From the NCBI RefSeq assembly GCF_038449125.1, contig NZ_CP151800.1, positions 344,406-408,405 of the forward strand: a stretch of DNA of 64,000 nt, in the 5' to 3' direction. The stretch comes from Kosakonia sp. BYX6 (GTDB lineage: Bacteria > Pseudomonadota > Gammaproteobacteria > Enterobacterales > Enterobacteriaceae). The notes beneath the pieces were generated by a model. It made no database searches. It was given only the letters and a program-made list of their open reading frames with translations, and was not told the origin of the DNA. A program made the translations under genes and the position numbers. Shown piece by piece: positions 50,971 to 62,519 of this stretch. Each line of letters starts with the position of its first letter. The stretch's first letter is position 1.

Positions 50971-52476
50971 TTACGATGCCAGCGACAATTCCGCTTTGCT
51001 GTGGCGCGTCAACCACTGCGCCACGCGCGATTGCTCTTCGGCGTTCAGCCACATCCCGAGTTTGGTACGGCGCCAAATCGCGTCATCCAGGCGACGCACC
51101 CATTCGTGCTCAACCAGGTAACGCAGCTCGGCTTCGTACAACTCATGACCAAAATGCTCGCCCAAATCCTCAAGGCTGCTGGCATTCGCCAGAATCAACT
51201 CGCTGTTGCTGCCATAAGTGCGGGTGTAATGGCGCGCCATTGATTCGCTGATAAACGGATAGGTACGACGCAGCTTCGCGGCGTAATCATCGCGATCGCC
51301 TGTGATATCGCCACCCGGCAACACACACTCTTTCGTCCACGCCGCACCGATGCCTTTGTAATACGGCGTCAGTTTTTCCAGCGCGTGCTCAGCCAGTTTA
51401 CGGTAAGTGGTTAATTTCCCGCCGAACACCGACAACAGCGGCGCTTTGCCGTTTTCATCGTGAATATCCAGCGTGTAATCACGGGTGATCGCCTGCGGAG
51501 AATCGGATTCGTCATCGCACAGCGGGCGCACACCGGAGTAAGTCCAGGCGATATCATCGCGGGTCAGCTGTTTCTTGAAGTGCCCGTTGTAGACTTTCAG
51601 CAGGTAGTTAATCTCGTTTTCGTCAATCTCGACATGCTTCGGATCGCCGTGATACTCCACATCAGTGGTACCAATAATGGAAAACTCATCCATCCACGGA
51701 ATCACGAACACGATACGCTTATCTTCGTTTTGCAGAATATAAGCCTGCTTTTGCGCATGCGCGCGCGGCACCACAATATGGCTGCCTTTGATCAGGCGAA
51801 TGCCGTACGGCGACGGCAAATGCATGCCGTCATCGAAGAACTCTTTCACCCACGGGCCGGTGGCGTTCACCAGACCGCGCGCCTGCCAGCTAAATTTTTC
51901 GCCGGTGTCGATATCTTCCGCTTCAACAATCCACAAGCCATTTTCACGGCGGGCGCTGGTGGCGCGCGTGCGGGTTAACACTTTCCCGCCTTTACGCTCA
52001 ACCATTTGCGCATTCGCCAGCACCAGACGCGCATCGTCGACCCAGCAGTCGGAATATTCGAAACCGCGCACGATTTCCGGTTTCAACACCGACTCTGAGC
52101 CAAAACGCAAACTTTTAGAGGCCGGTAAACTGGTGCGTTTACCCAAGTGATCGTACATAAACAGACCAATGCGGATCATCCATGCCGGGCGCAAATGCGG
52201 GCGATGCGGCAGGCGAAAACGCATCGGGAAGGCAATGTGCGGCGCCATTTTCAGCAGCACTTCACGCTCGGCGAGCGCTTCGCTAACCAGGCGAAATTCA
52301 TAGTGTTCCAGGTAGCGCAGGCCACCGTGAATCAATTTGGAGCTATTACTGGATGTCGCGCACGCGAGGTCCTGTGCTTCCAGCATCAGCACAGATAAAC
52401 CACGCCCTGCGGCGTCAACCGCGATACCGGCACCATTAATGCCCCCGCCTATCACAATCAGATCTTTGGTTTCCAT
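50971..52476 (-). CDS. glpD: GlpD, aerobic glycerol-3-phosphate dehydrogenase
   Basis: GlpD is a peripheral membrane flavoenzyme that oxidises sn-glycerol-3-phosphate to dihydroxyacetone phosphate and passes electrons to quinone. The start METKDLIVIGGG at 52476 gives 501 residues, as in E. coli; the FAD loop GGGINGAG is at residues 10-17. The protein has the GIRLIKGSH and VFGGKLTTYRK segments of the family. It is divergent from glpEGR and has a GlpR site in its upstream region. Confidence 0.97.
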   Translation of the reverse strand: METKDLIVIGGGINGAGIAVDAAGRGLSVLMLEAQDLACATSSNSSKLIHGGLRYLEHYEFRLVSEALAEREVLLKMAPHIAFPMRFRLPHRPHLRPAWMIRIGLFMYDHLGKRTSLPASKSLRFGSESVLKPEIVRGFEYSDCWVDDARLVLANAQMVERKGGKVLTRTRATSARRENGLWIVEAEDIDTGEKFSWQARGLVNATGPWVKEFFDDGMHLPSPYGIRLIKGSHIVVPRAHAQKQAYILQNEDKRIVFVIPWMDEFSIIGTTDVEYHGDPKHVEIDENEINYLLKVYNGHFKKQLTRDDIAWTYSGVRPLCDDESDSPQAITRDYTLDIHDENGKAPLLSVFGGKLTTYRKLAEHALEKLTPYYKGIGAAWTKECVLPGGDITGDRDDYAAKLRRTYPFISESMARHYTRTYGSNSELILANASSLEDLGEHFGHELYEAELRYLVEHEWVRRLDDAIWRRTKLGMWLNAEEQSRVAQWLTRHSKAELSLAS

Positions 52477-52509
52477 GCTTTCCTCACGCACTTTCGTAAA
52501 AGCTCAAAA

Positions 52510-52527
52510 ATGTTCGATATCGCTCAT
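52510..52527 (-). promoter_or_regulatory. GlpR operator upstream of glpD
   Basis: ATGTTCGATATCGCTCAT, centred about 40 bp before the glpD start, matches the GlpR consensus (WATGTTCGWTAWCGAACATW) in most positions. GlpR itself is encoded 1.4 kb away at 53902-54660. Confidence 0.78.
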
Positions 52528-52665
52528 AATAGCAAAGGAACGCGCTTTTGGTAACATCAAAAAAACAATTTAGAGTGATATGCATAACATAATGGCGTTT
52601 CACTGCCGTCACGACGTACACTTGTCGGCAGAATTGCCCTTACCCGTATTAATAAAGAGAACGCC

Positions 52666-52995
52666 ATGGATCACTTTGAGTGCATTAACGTAGAAGAAAC
52701 CCATCAGAAATTGCATCAGCAGCAGGCCGTGCTGGTGGATATTCGCGATCCGCAAAGCTTCGCGATGGGCCATACGCCGGGCGCGTTTCATTTAACCAAC
52801 GACACGCTGGGCGCGTTTATGCGCGATAACGATTTCGACAAACCGGTGATGGTGATGTGCTATCACGGCAACAGCAGTAAAGGTGCCGCGCAATATCTGC
52901 TGCAACAGGGTTACGACCAGGTTTACAGCGTCGATGGCGGCTTCGATGCGTGGCATCGCCATTTCCCGGCGGAAGTGGCGCACGGCACACTTTAG
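52666..52995 (+). CDS. glpE: GlpE, rhodanese-type thiosulfate sulfurtransferase
   Basis: GlpE is a single-domain cytoplasmic rhodanese that transfers sulfur from thiosulfate to cyanide or thioredoxin in vitro. The 109-residue protein has the active-site loop CYHGNSS with Cys65, the E. coli position. Its physiological role is uncertain despite lying in the glp cluster. It is first in glpEGR; glpG follows 58 bp later. Confidence 0.95.
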   Translation: MDHFECINVEETHQKLHQQQAVLVDIRDPQSFAMGHTPGAFHLTNDTLGAFMRDNDFDKPVMVMCYHGNSSKGAAQYLLQQGYDQVYSVDGGFDAWHRHFPAEVAHGTL

Positions 52996-53053
52996 GCAGA
53001 GCGCCTGTCTCCGTTATACTGTCCCTCTTTGTATGGATTAAGCGACGCCTGTC

Positions 53054-53884
53054 ATGATGATGATTACCTCTTTTGCTAACCCCCGCGTCGCCCAGGCGTT
53101 TGTCGATTATATGCAAACTCAGGGCGTTATCCTGACCATTCAACATCATGAACAAAGCGACATCTGGCTGGCAGATGACAGCCAGATCGACCGCGTGCGC
53201 AGCGAATTAGCGCGCTTTATGGAAAACCCTGCTGACCCGCGTTACTTCGCGGCAAGCTGGCAATCCGGGCAAACCGACAGCGGCCTGCAATATCGCCGTT
53301 TTCCGTTAATGGCGGCCGTGCGCGAACGCGGTGGGCCGTTAACGTTGTTGATGGCCGCGCTGTGCATCTTTGTGTTTGTGGTGATGAGCGTTATCGGCGA
53401 TCAAACCGTGATGGCCTGGCTTGCCTGGCCGTGGGACGCCAGTGTGCAGTTCGAAGTCTGGCGTTACTTCACACATGCGGTAATGCATTTTTCGCTGGTG
53501 CATATTATCTTCAACCTTTTCTGGTGGTGGTATCTTGGCGGCGCGGTTGAAAAGCGGCTCGGCACCGGCAAACTGGTGGTGATTACGCTTATCAGCGCGT
53601 TGTTAAGTGGTTTTGTGCAGCACAAACTTACCGGCCCCTGGTTCGGCGGCTTATCCGGCGTGGTTTACGCGCTGATTGGTTATGTCTGGTTGCGCGGTGT
53701 GCGCGATCCTGAGCCGCAAGTCGCGTTACCGAATGGGCTGTTTATCTTTACGGTGTTGTTGATGGTGGCGGAATGGTTCGGCTTGACCGGCTTCGCCATT
53801 GCCAACGGCGCGCATACGGCAGGGCTGGTGATTGGCCTGGCGATGGCGCTGGTGGATACGCAGAATGTGCGAAAACGAACATAA
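53054..53884 (+). CDS. glpG: GlpG, rhomboid intramembrane serine protease
   Basis: GlpG cleaves membrane proteins within the bilayer. The 276 residues equal E. coli, with a soluble N-terminal domain (to about 80) and six helices. The catalytic dyad is Ser201 in [10 protein letters not shown] and His254 in NGAHTAGL, both at the E. coli positions. The start [14 protein letters not shown] agrees with the family. It ends 17 bp before glpR. Confidence 0.97.
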   Translation: MMMITSFANPRVAQAFVDYMQTQGVILTIQHHEQSDIWLADDSQIDRVRSELARFMENPADPRYFAASWQSGQTDSGLQYRRFPLMAAVRERGGPLTLLMAALCIFVFVVMSVIGDQTVMAWLAWPWDASVQFEVWRYFTHAVMHFSLVHIIFNLFWWWYLGGAVEKRLGTGKLVVITLISALLSGFVQHKLTGPWFGGLSGVVYALIGYVWLRGVRDPEPQVALPNGLFIFTVLLMVAEWFGLTGFAIANGAHTAGLVIGLAMALVDTQNVRKRT

Positions 53885-53901
53885 TTTTCCAGGGATAATT
53901 C

Positions 53902-54660
53902 ATGAAACAAACACAGCGTCATGACGCGATTATTGAACTGGTTAAACAACAGGGATATGTCAGTACCGAAGAGCTGGTCGAACAATTTTCCGTTAGCCCG
54001 CAGACTATTCGTCGCGATCTGAATGATCTGGCGGATCAGAACAAAATTTTACGTCACCACGGCGGCGCAGCGTTGCCGTCCAGCTCGGAGAACACCTCCT
54101 GGCACGATCGTAAATCGACACTGACGGTGGAAAAAGAGCGCATTGCCCGCAAAGTCGCGGAGCAAATCCCCAATGGCGCTACGCTGTTTATTGATATCGG
54201 CACCACGCCGGAAGCGGTCGCCCACGCGCTGCTCAACCACAGCGATTTGCGCATCGTCACCAACAACCTGAACGTCGCGAACACCTTAATGAAGAAAGTG
54301 GATTTTCGCGTCATTCTGGCGGGCGGCGAATTACGCAGTCGCGACGGCGGAATTGTCGGCGAAGCGACCCTCGATTTTATCTCTCAGTTCCGCCTTGATT
54401 TTGGCATTCTCGGCATCAGCGGCATCGACGCCGATGGTTCGCTGCTGGAGTTTGACTACCACGAAGTGCGCACCAAGCGCGCGATCATTGAAAACTCGCG
54501 TCACGTGATGCTGGTGGTGGATCACTCGAAGTTTGGCCGTAACGCGATGGTGAACATGGGCAGCATTGGCCTGGTTGACGCGGTGTATACCGACATCATG
54601 CCGCCCGTCGGGGTGATGCAGGTGATCACCAGTAACAATGTGCACCTGGAGCTGTGTTAA
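53902..54660 (+). CDS. glpR: GlpR, glycerol-3-phosphate regulon repressor (DeoR family)
   Basis: GlpR represses glpD and the other glp operons and is induced by glycerol-3-phosphate. The 252-residue protein has the DeoR-type helix-turn-helix YVSTEELVEQFSVSPQTIRR (residues 19-38) and a C-terminal sugar-phosphate sensing domain with FIDIGTTPEAVA. In many E. coli K-12 stocks this gene is frameshifted; here it is intact. It converges with malT, 7 bp apart, without a clear terminator. Confidence 0.96.
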   Translation: MKQTQRHDAIIELVKQQGYVSTEELVEQFSVSPQTIRRDLNDLADQNKILRHHGGAALPSSSENTSWHDRKSTLTVEKERIARKVAEQIPNGATLFIDIGTTPEAVAHALLNHSDLRIVTNNLNVANTLMKKVDFRVILAGGELRSRDGGIVGEATLDFISQFRLDFGILGISGIDADGSLLEFDYHEVRTKRAIIENSRHVMLVVDHSKFGRNAMVNMGSIGLVDAVYTDIMPPVGVMQVITSNNVHLELC

Positions 54661-54667
54661 GCGGCAA

Positions 54668-57373
54668 TCACACGCCGTAGCCCATGATTTTCAACAACTG
54701 CTGCGCATGCTGTACCGCATCCTGGCGATGGGCAACGCCGAGTTTCTGATACAGGTTGCGGATATGCGTTTTGATGGTCGTCGCCGCGACGGCCAGCTCC
54801 CCGGCGATCTGTTCATTGCTGTAGCCGGAATAGATAAGCCCCAACACCTGCCACTCGCGCTGCGTCAGCGGGCTGGTGCGAATCAGTTCCGGTACTTCAG
54901 GGTTCGCCAGCAGCCGTTCGACAAAGTTCTCATCAAAATGGGCAAACTTGTGGCGATGATGCTGGTTAATGTCGCGCAGAATGCGCTGCGCGCGGTGCTG
55001 ATCCAGTTCTGGCAGCGTGTTGAGCTGAATAAGCTGGCGCAACTGTTGCGCCATCGGTTCGCCTTCAATCACAAAATGGCTGATAAACCCGGTGCGGTTG
55101 GCAAGCTGTAACGCTTCGAGCAGCACGCGCTGAGCGTCGTTCTTGCGCCCGGCGTGCCAGTAAAGTTGGTTCAACAGCAACAGGTTGCGGTTAATATCGC
55201 TCATTAAACGCAGGCCGCGCGCATTCTCATTTAACTCTTCCAGCACCATTTCCGCCGGGTCGAACTCGCCCAGCAGGATTTGCGCGCGGGCAATATTCCG
55301 CCACTGGCTTTGCAGGAAGTGGTTGTTCGCGAACTCCGGTTTCGGCGTCTGGCGCAGCCATTGCGCGGCGGCGGTTTTATCACCGGTCATTTGCCAGTAG
55401 ATCACCCGCACTTTATCGGCATTCGACACCCAATCGCTGTGATATTGGCCATTACCCAGCAGGTTTTCCAGGCGATGCAGATGGCTACGGGCGTTATCCA
55501 AATCCCCACGCGCCAGCGAAACTTGCACCACCAACGCCAGGCATTGCAACTGCTGTTGCGGCTGAAGGGCGGCTAACACATCCATACCCTGGCGTGCCGC
55601 CGCTTCGGACTCGTCCAGCCGCGCCCACGCCCACAGTAACTGCGCACGGATACGCAATAAAAATTCATGCATCGGCAACTGCTCAAGATGCTGCTCACGG
55701 ATAAGCACAAACGCTTTTTCCTGCATCTCCCACGCCGCTTGTAAAAAGCCTTGAGCAAACAGAATTTCGCTCTGCTGGATCAGGCTCCACAGCGCGTAAT
55801 GCCAGACATCATGGCGACGCGCCATCTGTTCGGTTTGTTGCATGACCGCCAGCGAATTCGCCAGCTCACCTTTGCAGTGCAGCACTTCGCCATGCACCGA
55901 GGTGGCGACAATGCGGCTGTAATAATTCGCCAGCGGCAACTCGTCCAGCGCCACCATCGCCAGCCGCTCGGCTTCCGCCGGATCGCCATCGTTAATCGCC
56001 ACCTGGGCGCGCAGGGCATTAAAATCGCCGTGCAAAGAGGCGTCCATTTGCGTGGTCATCTCCTGCTCAGCGCGCGCCAGCAGCGTGTTCACCTCGCTGT
56101 AGCGATGCTGGCTTTGCATCAGCCAGGCTTGCAACAGCACCAGACGCGGGTTTTCCAGCAGGCTTTCCCACGGCAGCGCTTTGAGGGACTCTTCCAGCAC
56201 GCTCAGTTCGCTGTGGTTAAACAGCCCCCAGGCATGATGCAGTAAAATATCGCGCAGCATATTGCCGTCGCCCGCCGCCAAAGCGTGATGAATCGCTTCG
56301 CTCGGGAAACCTTGCGCCATCCAGCTTTCCGCCGCCGCGCGGTGAATATCTGGAAGTTCAGTAGCCAGTTCCCACTGGCAGCGCTGGCGCAGAAAGTTGC
56401 CGAACAGCGGGTGGTAGCTAAACCATTCGCCGGAGTCGTCCATCCGTTGCAGGAACAGACCCTGGCGTTCAATCTCTTCGAGGCGCATTTGCCCGTTCTC
56501 TTCGCCGGTCACGCGGACAATCAGTGCGTCATTCATCGAACGCAACAGCGCGCTTTTCAGCAAGAACTGACGAGTGTTGATATCGATATTATCCAGCACT
56601 TCATCGACCAGATAATCCGAGAGATGGCTGGCGTTAATCCCCGCCAGGCGACGTGCGGACTGATGCGGCGCGCTGTGGTTTTGCCGGGCGGAAAGGGCGA
56701 TAAGTTGCAACGCCGTCGCCCAGCCGGCGACATCGTCGCACAGGCGGCTGCTCTCCGCCGCTTCGATGGGCGAGTTAAGGCGGCAATCGAAAAACTGTTT
56801 GGCTTCCTGGTGGGTAAAGGCCAATTGATGGCTGCCCACTTCCAGCAACTGCTCGCGCACGCGCAAATTGGCGATGCCTAATTGCGGCAAGTTGCGGGAA
56901 AGCACAATCAGGGTGAGGTTTTCTGGCTGATGGCGCAGAAAAAAGCGCATCGCGTCGTGAATAACGGGGTTAGTGACCAGGTGGTAATCATCAATCACCA
57001 GGTACAGAGGGCGCTGCCATTCGGTCAGTTCGACAAAGAGCTGTGAAAAGAGCGAAGCCAGGCTGGCGTACTGGCGTTTTTGCGCCATCACCTCACTGCT
57101 CACGCAATGGCTGCCCGTCGCTTGCTGAACCGCAGCGATAAAGTAACTGGCAAAGCGTTCCGGCTGGTTATCGCCTTCATCAAGGGAGAACCAACCCACG
57201 TCATTTTTACCGGCTGCCCATTGCGAGATAAGCGTCGTTTTGCCATAGCCCGCAGGGCTGGTTACCAGTGCAAGCCGATAATTGTTGGCACCGGAAAGTT
57301 TAGCCAGTAGACGTTCACGCACCACCGTATGGTCGAGACGAACCGGACGACTTAATTTAGACGGAATCAACAT
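54668..57373 (-). CDS. malT: MalT, maltotriose- and ATP-dependent activator of the maltose regulon
   Basis: MalT is a STAND-class activator that forms multimers on binding ATP and maltotriose. The start at 57373 ([18 protein letters not shown]) gives 901 residues, as in E. coli; a codon 3 residues upstream is not needed. Walker [10 protein letters not shown] is at 39-47, and LVIDDYH is the Walker B. A long TPR-like superhelical sensor domain follows, and the LuxR-type helix-turn-helix is at the C-terminus ([20 protein letters not shown]). It is divergent from malPQ and likely CRP-activated. Confidence 0.97.
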   Translation of the reverse strand: MLIPSKLSRPVRLDHTVVRERLLAKLSGANNYRLALVTSPAGYGKTTLISQWAAGKNDVGWFSLDEGDNQPERFASYFIAAVQQATGSHCVSSEVMAQKRQYASLASLFSQLFVELTEWQRPLYLVIDDYHLVTNPVIHDAMRFFLRHQPENLTLIVLSRNLPQLGIANLRVREQLLEVGSHQLAFTHQEAKQFFDCRLNSPIEAAESSRLCDDVAGWATALQLIALSARQNHSAPHQSARRLAGINASHLSDYLVDEVLDNIDINTRQFLLKSALLRSMNDALIVRVTGEENGQMRLEEIERQGLFLQRMDDSGEWFSYHPLFGNFLRQRCQWELATELPDIHRAAAESWMAQGFPSEAIHHALAAGDGNMLRDILLHHAWGLFNHSELSVLEESLKALPWESLLENPRLVLLQAWLMQSQHRYSEVNTLLARAEQEMTTQMDASLHGDFNALRAQVAINDGDPAEAERLAMVALDELPLANYYSRIVATSVHGEVLHCKGELANSLAVMQQTEQMARRHDVWHYALWSLIQQSEILFAQGFLQAAWEMQEKAFVLIREQHLEQLPMHEFLLRIRAQLLWAWARLDESEAAARQGMDVLAALQPQQQLQCLALVVQVSLARGDLDNARSHLHRLENLLGNGQYHSDWVSNADKVRVIYWQMTGDKTAAAQWLRQTPKPEFANNHFLQSQWRNIARAQILLGEFDPAEMVLEELNENARGLRLMSDINRNLLLLNQLYWHAGRKNDAQRVLLEALQLANRTGFISHFVIEGEPMAQQLRQLIQLNTLPELDQHRAQRILRDINQHHRHKFAHFDENFVERLLANPEVPELIRTSPLTQREWQVLGLIYSGYSNEQIAGELAVAATTIKTHIRNLYQKLGVAHRQDAVQHAQQLLKIMGYGV

Positions 57374-57921
57374 GGTTATCACTTCACTGTGAGAAAAACT
57401 GAGATGCGATTTTTTTTGCGCTTCGTAATTAATACTAATAAAGTCGGTCAGATGAAGAAATATTGCAAGTTATGTCCGAATCTGACGATTGTGAATTTGC
57501 ACTATGTCACATTTCTCATTTCACGAATAAATAAAGACCACAAATGGCAAAGGCAGGGATGGCGGGCTACGCGGCGCAGGCGTGATAATAACTCATGCAA
57601 CAGTAAGGGTATTTAACAGTTATTAATTAATTACGCTTGTTAAATCGCACAAATAGTGAAAGGCGATTTATCTTAAGCACACAAATATTATTTCTCCCCT
57701 ATTCTTCGCATTACGAAAAAGAATTTTCTGTGGAACGTCATTTCATTTCTCTCTCGTGATATCGGAAAAAAACGCTACCTTTAAGTGGCAGCGATCACAC
57801 TTTTTCGCTCATCCCCGCTGCTCCTCCCCGGCTAATCCCCGGCAGGATGAGGAAGTCATACACTGAGCCAGGCACACTAGCGCAAACGTCGATTTACTTC
57901 ATTACAGGACCCGGATTCTTT
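57374..57921. promoter_or_regulatory. malT-malP divergent control region
   Basis: This 548-bp gap is clearly AT-richer than its surroundings and holds no gene I can support. Near malT there is a CRP site on the minus strand, ATGTGACATAGTGCAAATTC (57512-57493), closely like the malT CRP site of E. coli. Near malP there is a cluster of MalT boxes: GGGGATGAG (minus, 57816-57808), GGGGAGGAG (minus, 57829-57821), a weaker GGGGATTAGC (minus, 57840-57831) and GGATGAGGA (plus, 57845-57853). TACACT at 57859-57864 is a plausible -10 of malP. The middle part (about 57540-57800) shows nothing recognisable. Confidence 0.85.
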
Positions 57922-60315
57922 ATGTCAAAGCCCACGTTTGATAAAGCGCAATTTGAAGCGGCCCTCACGCGCCAGTGGCAGCGTTTGGGGGTTCAGGCTG
58001 CAACGGAAATGACAACTCGCCAAAGGTGGCAGGCAGTAAGCGGCGCACTGGCGGAACTGCTGGTTGCGCAGCCCGCGCCGAAAGCGGCCAAAAAACAGCG
58101 TCATGTTAACTACATTTCGATGGAATTTTTGATTGGCCGTTTAACCGGCAACAACCTGTTGAACCTTGGCTGGTATCAGGACGTGGGCGATGTGCTGAAA
58201 GCGCACGACATCAATTTGACCGACCTGCTGGAAGAGGAGATCGATCCGGCGCTCGGCAACGGCGGTCTGGGTCGCCTGGCGGCCTGTTTCCTTGATTCGA
58301 TGGCGACCGTTGGACAGCCCGCCACCGGTTACGGTCTGAACTACCAATACGGTTTATTCCGCCAGTCCTTTGTCGACGGGCATCAGCATGAAGCGCCGGA
58401 TGACTGGCATCGTCGCAGCTACCCGTGGTTTCGCCACAACGAACAGTTAGATGTGCAGGTCGGCATTGGCGGCAAAGTGAGTAAAGAGGGACACTGGCAA
58501 CCGGCATTTACGCTGGTTGGCGAGGCCTGGGATTTGCCGGTCATTGGCTACCGTAACGGTGTGACGCAGCCGCTGCGTTTATGGCAGGCGACCCATGCGC
58601 ATCCTTTCAACCTGACCAAGTTCAACGACGGGGATTTCCTGCGCGCCGAGCAAACCGGCATTGATGCGGAAAAACTCACCAAAGTGCTCTATCCGAACGA
58701 CAACCATCAGGCCGGGAAAAAGCTGCGTCTGATGCAGCAATATTTCCAGTGCGCCTGTTCGGTGGCCGATATTCTGCGTCGCCATCACCTGGCGGGGCGC
58801 AAACTGGCGGAGTTGCCGGATTACGAAGTGATCCAGCTTAACGACACGCACCCAACCATCGCCATTCCTGAACTGCTGCGCGTGCTGCTCGATGAACATC
58901 AAATGCGTTGGGATGACGCCTGGGCGATTACCAGCCGTACGTTTGCGTACACCAACCATACGCTGATGCCGGAAGCGCTGGAGCGTTGGGACGAATCGCT
59001 GGTCAAAGCGCTGTTGCCGCGCCATTTGCAAATCATCAAGCGCATTAACGACATCTTTAAAGTGCAAGTGGAGCAAACCTGGCCGGGCGATAAAGAGGTG
59101 TGGGCGAAACTGGCAGTGGTGCATCACAAACAGGTGCGCATGGCGAACCTGTGCGTGGTCGGCGGTTTTGCGGTCAACGGCGTTGCCGCCCTGCACTCAG
59201 ATCTGGTGGTAAAAGATCTGTTCCCGGAATATCACCAACTGTGGCCGGGCAAATTCCATAACGTCACCAACGGCATTACGCCGCGCCGCTGGATCAAACA
59301 GTGCAACCCGCTGCTGGCCGCGCTGCTTGATAAGACGCTGAAAAAAGAGTGGGCCAACGATCTCGACCAGTTAATCAACCTTGAGAAATACGCCGATGAT
59401 GCGGCGTTTCGCCAACAATATCGCGACATTAAACAGCAGAACAAAGTACGCCTGGCCGCGTTTGTGAAAGCGCGTACCGGCATTGAAATTAACCCGCAGG
59501 CGCTGTTTGACATCCAAATCAAACGCCTGCACGAGTACAAACGCCAGCATCTGGGTTTGCTGCACATCATCGCGCTGTATAAAGAAATCCGCGAAAACCC
59601 ACAGGCCAACCGCGTACCGCGCGTGTTCCTGTTCGGGGCGAAAGCCGCGCCAGGGTACTACCTGGCGAAAAATATTATTTATGCGATCAACAAAGTGGCA
59701 GAGGTGATCAACAACGATGCGACGATTGGCGACCAACTGAAAGTGGTGTTCTTGCCGGATTACTGCGTGTCAGCGGCGGAAAAACTGATCCCGGCGGCGG
59801 ATATCTCTGAACAAATTTCGACGGCGGGCAAAGAAGCCTCGGGCACCGGCAATATGAAACTGGCGCTCAATGGCGCGCTGACGGTCGGTACGCTGGACGG
59901 CGCCAACGTTGAAATCGCAGAACAGGTGGGCGAGGAGAATATCTTTATCTTCGGCCACACGGTCGAGCAGGTGAAAGCGTTGAAAGCCAAAGGCTACGAC
60001 CCGGTGAAATGGCGCAAAAAAGACAAGCAGCTGGATGGGGTGCTGAAAGAGCTGGAGAGCGGCAAATACAGCGACGGCGACAAACACGCATTCGACCAGA
60101 TGCTGCACAGCATCGGCAAACAGGGCGGCGATCCGTACCTGGTGCTGGCGGATTTCGCCGCCTATGTGGACGCGCAAAAACGGGTGGATGTGTTGTATCG
60201 CGACCAGGACGCCTGGACCCGCGCGGCGATTTTGAATACCGCCCGCTGCGGCATGTTTAGCTCCGATCGCGCGATCCGCGATTATCAAACCCGAATCTGG
60301 CAGGCAAAACGTTAA
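57922..60315 (+). CDS. malP: MalP, maltodextrin phosphorylase
   Basis: MalP phosphorolyses maltodextrins to glucose-1-phosphate. From the ATG at 57922 ([15 protein letters not shown]) it has 797 residues as in E. coli; the upstream open frame crosses the promoter and is not coding. The PLP lysine is Lys646 in [11 protein letters not shown]. The gene is preceded by MalT boxes and followed after 9 bp by malQ. It is a paralogue of GlgP. Confidence 0.97.
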   Translation: MSKPTFDKAQFEAALTRQWQRLGVQAATEMTTRQRWQAVSGALAELLVAQPAPKAAKKQRHVNYISMEFLIGRLTGNNLLNLGWYQDVGDVLKAHDINLTDLLEEEIDPALGNGGLGRLAACFLDSMATVGQPATGYGLNYQYGLFRQSFVDGHQHEAPDDWHRRSYPWFRHNEQLDVQVGIGGKVSKEGHWQPAFTLVGEAWDLPVIGYRNGVTQPLRLWQATHAHPFNLTKFNDGDFLRAEQTGIDAEKLTKVLYPNDNHQAGKKLRLMQQYFQCACSVADILRRHHLAGRKLAELPDYEVIQLNDTHPTIAIPELLRVLLDEHQMRWDDAWAITSRTFAYTNHTLMPEALERWDESLVKALLPRHLQIIKRINDIFKVQVEQTWPGDKEVWAKLAVVHHKQVRMANLCVVGGFAVNGVAALHSDLVVKDLFPEYHQLWPGKFHNVTNGITPRRWIKQCNPLLAALLDKTLKKEWANDLDQLINLEKYADDAAFRQQYRDIKQQNKVRLAAFVKARTGIEINPQALFDIQIKRLHEYKRQHLGLLHIIALYKEIRENPQANRVPRVFLFGAKAAPGYYLAKNIIYAINKVAEVINNDATIGDQLKVVFLPDYCVSAAEKLIPAADISEQISTAGKEASGTGNMKLALNGALTVGTLDGANVEIAEQVGEENIFIFGHTVEQVKALKAKGYDPVKWRKKDKQLDGVLKELESGKYSDGDKHAFDQMLHSIGKQGGDPYLVLADFAAYVDAQKRVDVLYRDQDAWTRAAILNTARCGMFSSDRAIRDYQTRIWQAKR

Positions 60316-60324
60316 GGAAGCGCG

Positions 60325-62403
60325 ATGCAGAGTAAACGTCTGGAGCAGGCCGCGCTGGCGGCGGGGATCAGCCCGAACTACATCAATGCGCACGGTAAAC
60401 CGCAGTCCATCACCGCGCAAACCCGGCAGCGTTTGCTGGACGCGATGCACCCTGTAACGAGCAAAACATCACCTGTGCCAACGGTGCAGGTGTTTATTCA
60501 TGGCAAAAAAAAGCCATTACCGGTTACCGGGAAAGGGGATTTCCACTGGCAACTGACCACCGAGGCGGGCAAACAGCACCAGGGCGACGTCAGCGGTGGA
60601 ACCCACATTGCACTGCCGACCGGGCTGGCGCTGGGCTACCACACTTTGACGCTCACGCAAAAAAACCAGCACTGGCAGTGCCGGGTGATTATCGCCCCGG
60701 CGCGTTGTTACGAACCGCAGGCGCTGCGCGAGGGCAAAAAGTTGTGGGGCGCGTGCGTGCAGCTTTATACCCTGCGCTCAGAAGCTAACTGGGGCATCGG
60801 CGATTTTGGCGATCTGAAAGCGATGCTTGGCGAGGTGGCAAACCGCGGTGGCGCGTTTATCGGCCTCAACCCTATTCATGCGCTCTACCCGGCGAACCCG
60901 GAGAGCGCCAGCCCTTACAGCCCGTCATCCCGCCGTTGGTTGAATATCATTTATATCGATGTCAACGCGGTGGCGGATTTTCGCGACAGCGACGCGGCGC
61001 AGGCGTGGTGGCAACTGCCAACTACCCAGCAAACATTGCGCGCCGCGCGAGACAGCGAGTGGGTGGATTACTCGACGGTAACGGCGCTGAAACTGGCGGC
61101 GTTACGTATGGCCTGGCAGCGCTTTAGCCAGCGCGGCGAGGAGGATGAACAAGCCTGCGCTTTCCGCGCCTTTGTGCAGCAGGAAGGTGAGAGCCTGTAC
61201 TGGCAAGCGGCGTTTGATGCGTTACATGCAAGCCAGGTCAAAGAAGATGAATTGCGCTGGGGCTGGCCGGTGTGGCCGGAAGGGTATCAGTCCATCGACA
61301 GCCCGCAGGTCAACACTTTTTGCCAGCAACATGCCGATGAGGTGGATTTCTACCTTTGGTTGCAATGGCTGGCGTATACGCAATTTGCCGAGTGCTGGGA
61401 AACCAGTCAGGGCTACGCCATGCCGATTGGCTTATATCGCGACCTGGCGGTCGGTGTCGCGGAAGGCGGGGCGGAAACCTGGTGCGATCGCGAACTCTAT
61501 TGCCTGAAAGCCTCCGTCGGTGCGCCGCCGGATATTCTTGGCCCGCTAGGGCAAAACTGGGGATTGCCGCCGATGGATCCCCACGTCATGCGCGCGCGTG
61601 CCTATGCGCCGTTTGTCGACCTGTTACGGGCGAACATGAAAAGCTGCGGCGCGTTGCGTATTGATCATGTGATGTCGATGCTGCGCCTGTGGTGGATCCC
61701 TTACGGTGAAACGGCGGATCACGGTGCCTATGTGCAGTATCCGGTGGATGATCTGCTCGCGATTTTGGCGCTGGAAAGCCAGCGTCATCAGTGCATGGTG
61801 ATTGGCGAAGATTTGGGAACGGTGCCGGTGGAAATCGTCGGTAAGCTGCGCAGCAGCGGCGTCTACTCCTACAAAGTGCTCTATTTCGAAAGCGATCACG
61901 AGAAAACCTTCCGTGCGCCGCAAGCTTACCCGGCGCAGTCGATGGCGGTCGCCACCACGCATGACCTTCCGACCCTGCGCGGTTACTGGGAAAGCGGTGA
62001 TTTAACGCTTGGCAAAACGCTGGGTTTGTACCCGGATGACGTGATTCTGCGTGGGTTATACGCCGATCGCGAGCGGGCGAAACAAGGGCTGCTGGATGCG
62101 TTGCATCAGTACGGTTGCCTGCCGCAACGCGCCGGGCATAAGGCGTCGCGCATGCCGATGACGGATGTGCTTAACCGCGGGATGCAGCGGTATATCGCCG
62201 ACAGCAACAGTGCGCTGCTGGGGTTACAGCCGGAAGATTGGCTGGATATGCCAGGGCCGGTGAATATACCGGGAACCAGTTATCAGTATAAAAACTGGCG
62301 GCGTAAACTCGCGGTGTCGCTGGAGAAAATGTTTGCCGACCAGAAGGTCAACAAGCTGATAAAAGATCTCGACCGACGCCGCAAAGCGGCAGGAAAACAC
62401 TAA
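60325..62403 (+). CDS. malQ: MalQ, amylomaltase (4-alpha-glucanotransferase)
   Basis: MalQ transfers glucan chains between maltodextrins, releasing glucose and making substrates for MalP. The 692-residue GH77 protein (694 in E. coli) has an N-terminal variable domain, the LRIDHVMSMLRLWWIP segment with the catalytic aspartate, and the acid/base glutamate in VIGEDLGTVP. It is second in malPQ and ends in a strong terminator. Confidence 0.97.
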   Translation: MQSKRLEQAALAAGISPNYINAHGKPQSITAQTRQRLLDAMHPVTSKTSPVPTVQVFIHGKKKPLPVTGKGDFHWQLTTEAGKQHQGDVSGGTHIALPTGLALGYHTLTLTQKNQHWQCRVIIAPARCYEPQALREGKKLWGACVQLYTLRSEANWGIGDFGDLKAMLGEVANRGGAFIGLNPIHALYPANPESASPYSPSSRRWLNIIYIDVNAVADFRDSDAAQAWWQLPTTQQTLRAARDSEWVDYSTVTALKLAALRMAWQRFSQRGEEDEQACAFRAFVQQEGESLYWQAAFDALHASQVKEDELRWGWPVWPEGYQSIDSPQVNTFCQQHADEVDFYLWLQWLAYTQFAECWETSQGYAMPIGLYRDLAVGVAEGGAETWCDRELYCLKASVGAPPDILGPLGQNWGLPPMDPHVMRARAYAPFVDLLRANMKSCGALRIDHVMSMLRLWWIPYGETADHGAYVQYPVDDLLAILALESQRHQCMVIGEDLGTVPVEIVGKLRSSGVYSYKVLYFESDHEKTFRAPQAYPAQSMAVATTHDLPTLRGYWESGDLTLGKTLGLYPDDVILRGLYADRERAKQGLLDALHQYGCLPQRAGHKASRMPMTDVLNRGMQRYIADSNSALLGLQPEDWLDMPGPVNIPGTSYQYKNWRRKLAVSLEKMFADQKVNKLIKDLDRRRKAAGKH

Positions 62404-62406
62404 CAA

Positions 62407-62436
62407 AAATGCCCGGATAACCGGGCATTTGTTTTT
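62407..62436 (+). terminator. Intrinsic terminator of malPQ
   Basis: AAATGCCCGG (62407-62416), loop ATAA, CCGGGCATTT (62421-62430), then GTTTTTG. Confidence 0.92.
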
Positions 62437-62467
62437 GTAGAACTAACTTGCAGGCCCGGCTCATAGG

Positions 62468-62492
62468 CCTGATAAGCGAAGCGCCATCAGGC
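62468..62492. repeat. Degenerate REP-like palindrome between malQ and gntT
   Basis: GCCTGATAAGCG...CGCCATCAGGC is a REP-like unit in which the usual CCGGAT is changed to CTGAT. It is enclosed by TGCAGGCCCGG (62450-62460) and the partly complementary CCACCGGGCA (62501-62510). Confidence 0.7.
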
Positions 62493-62519
62493 AATCGGTG
62501 CCACCGGGCAATATGAAAA

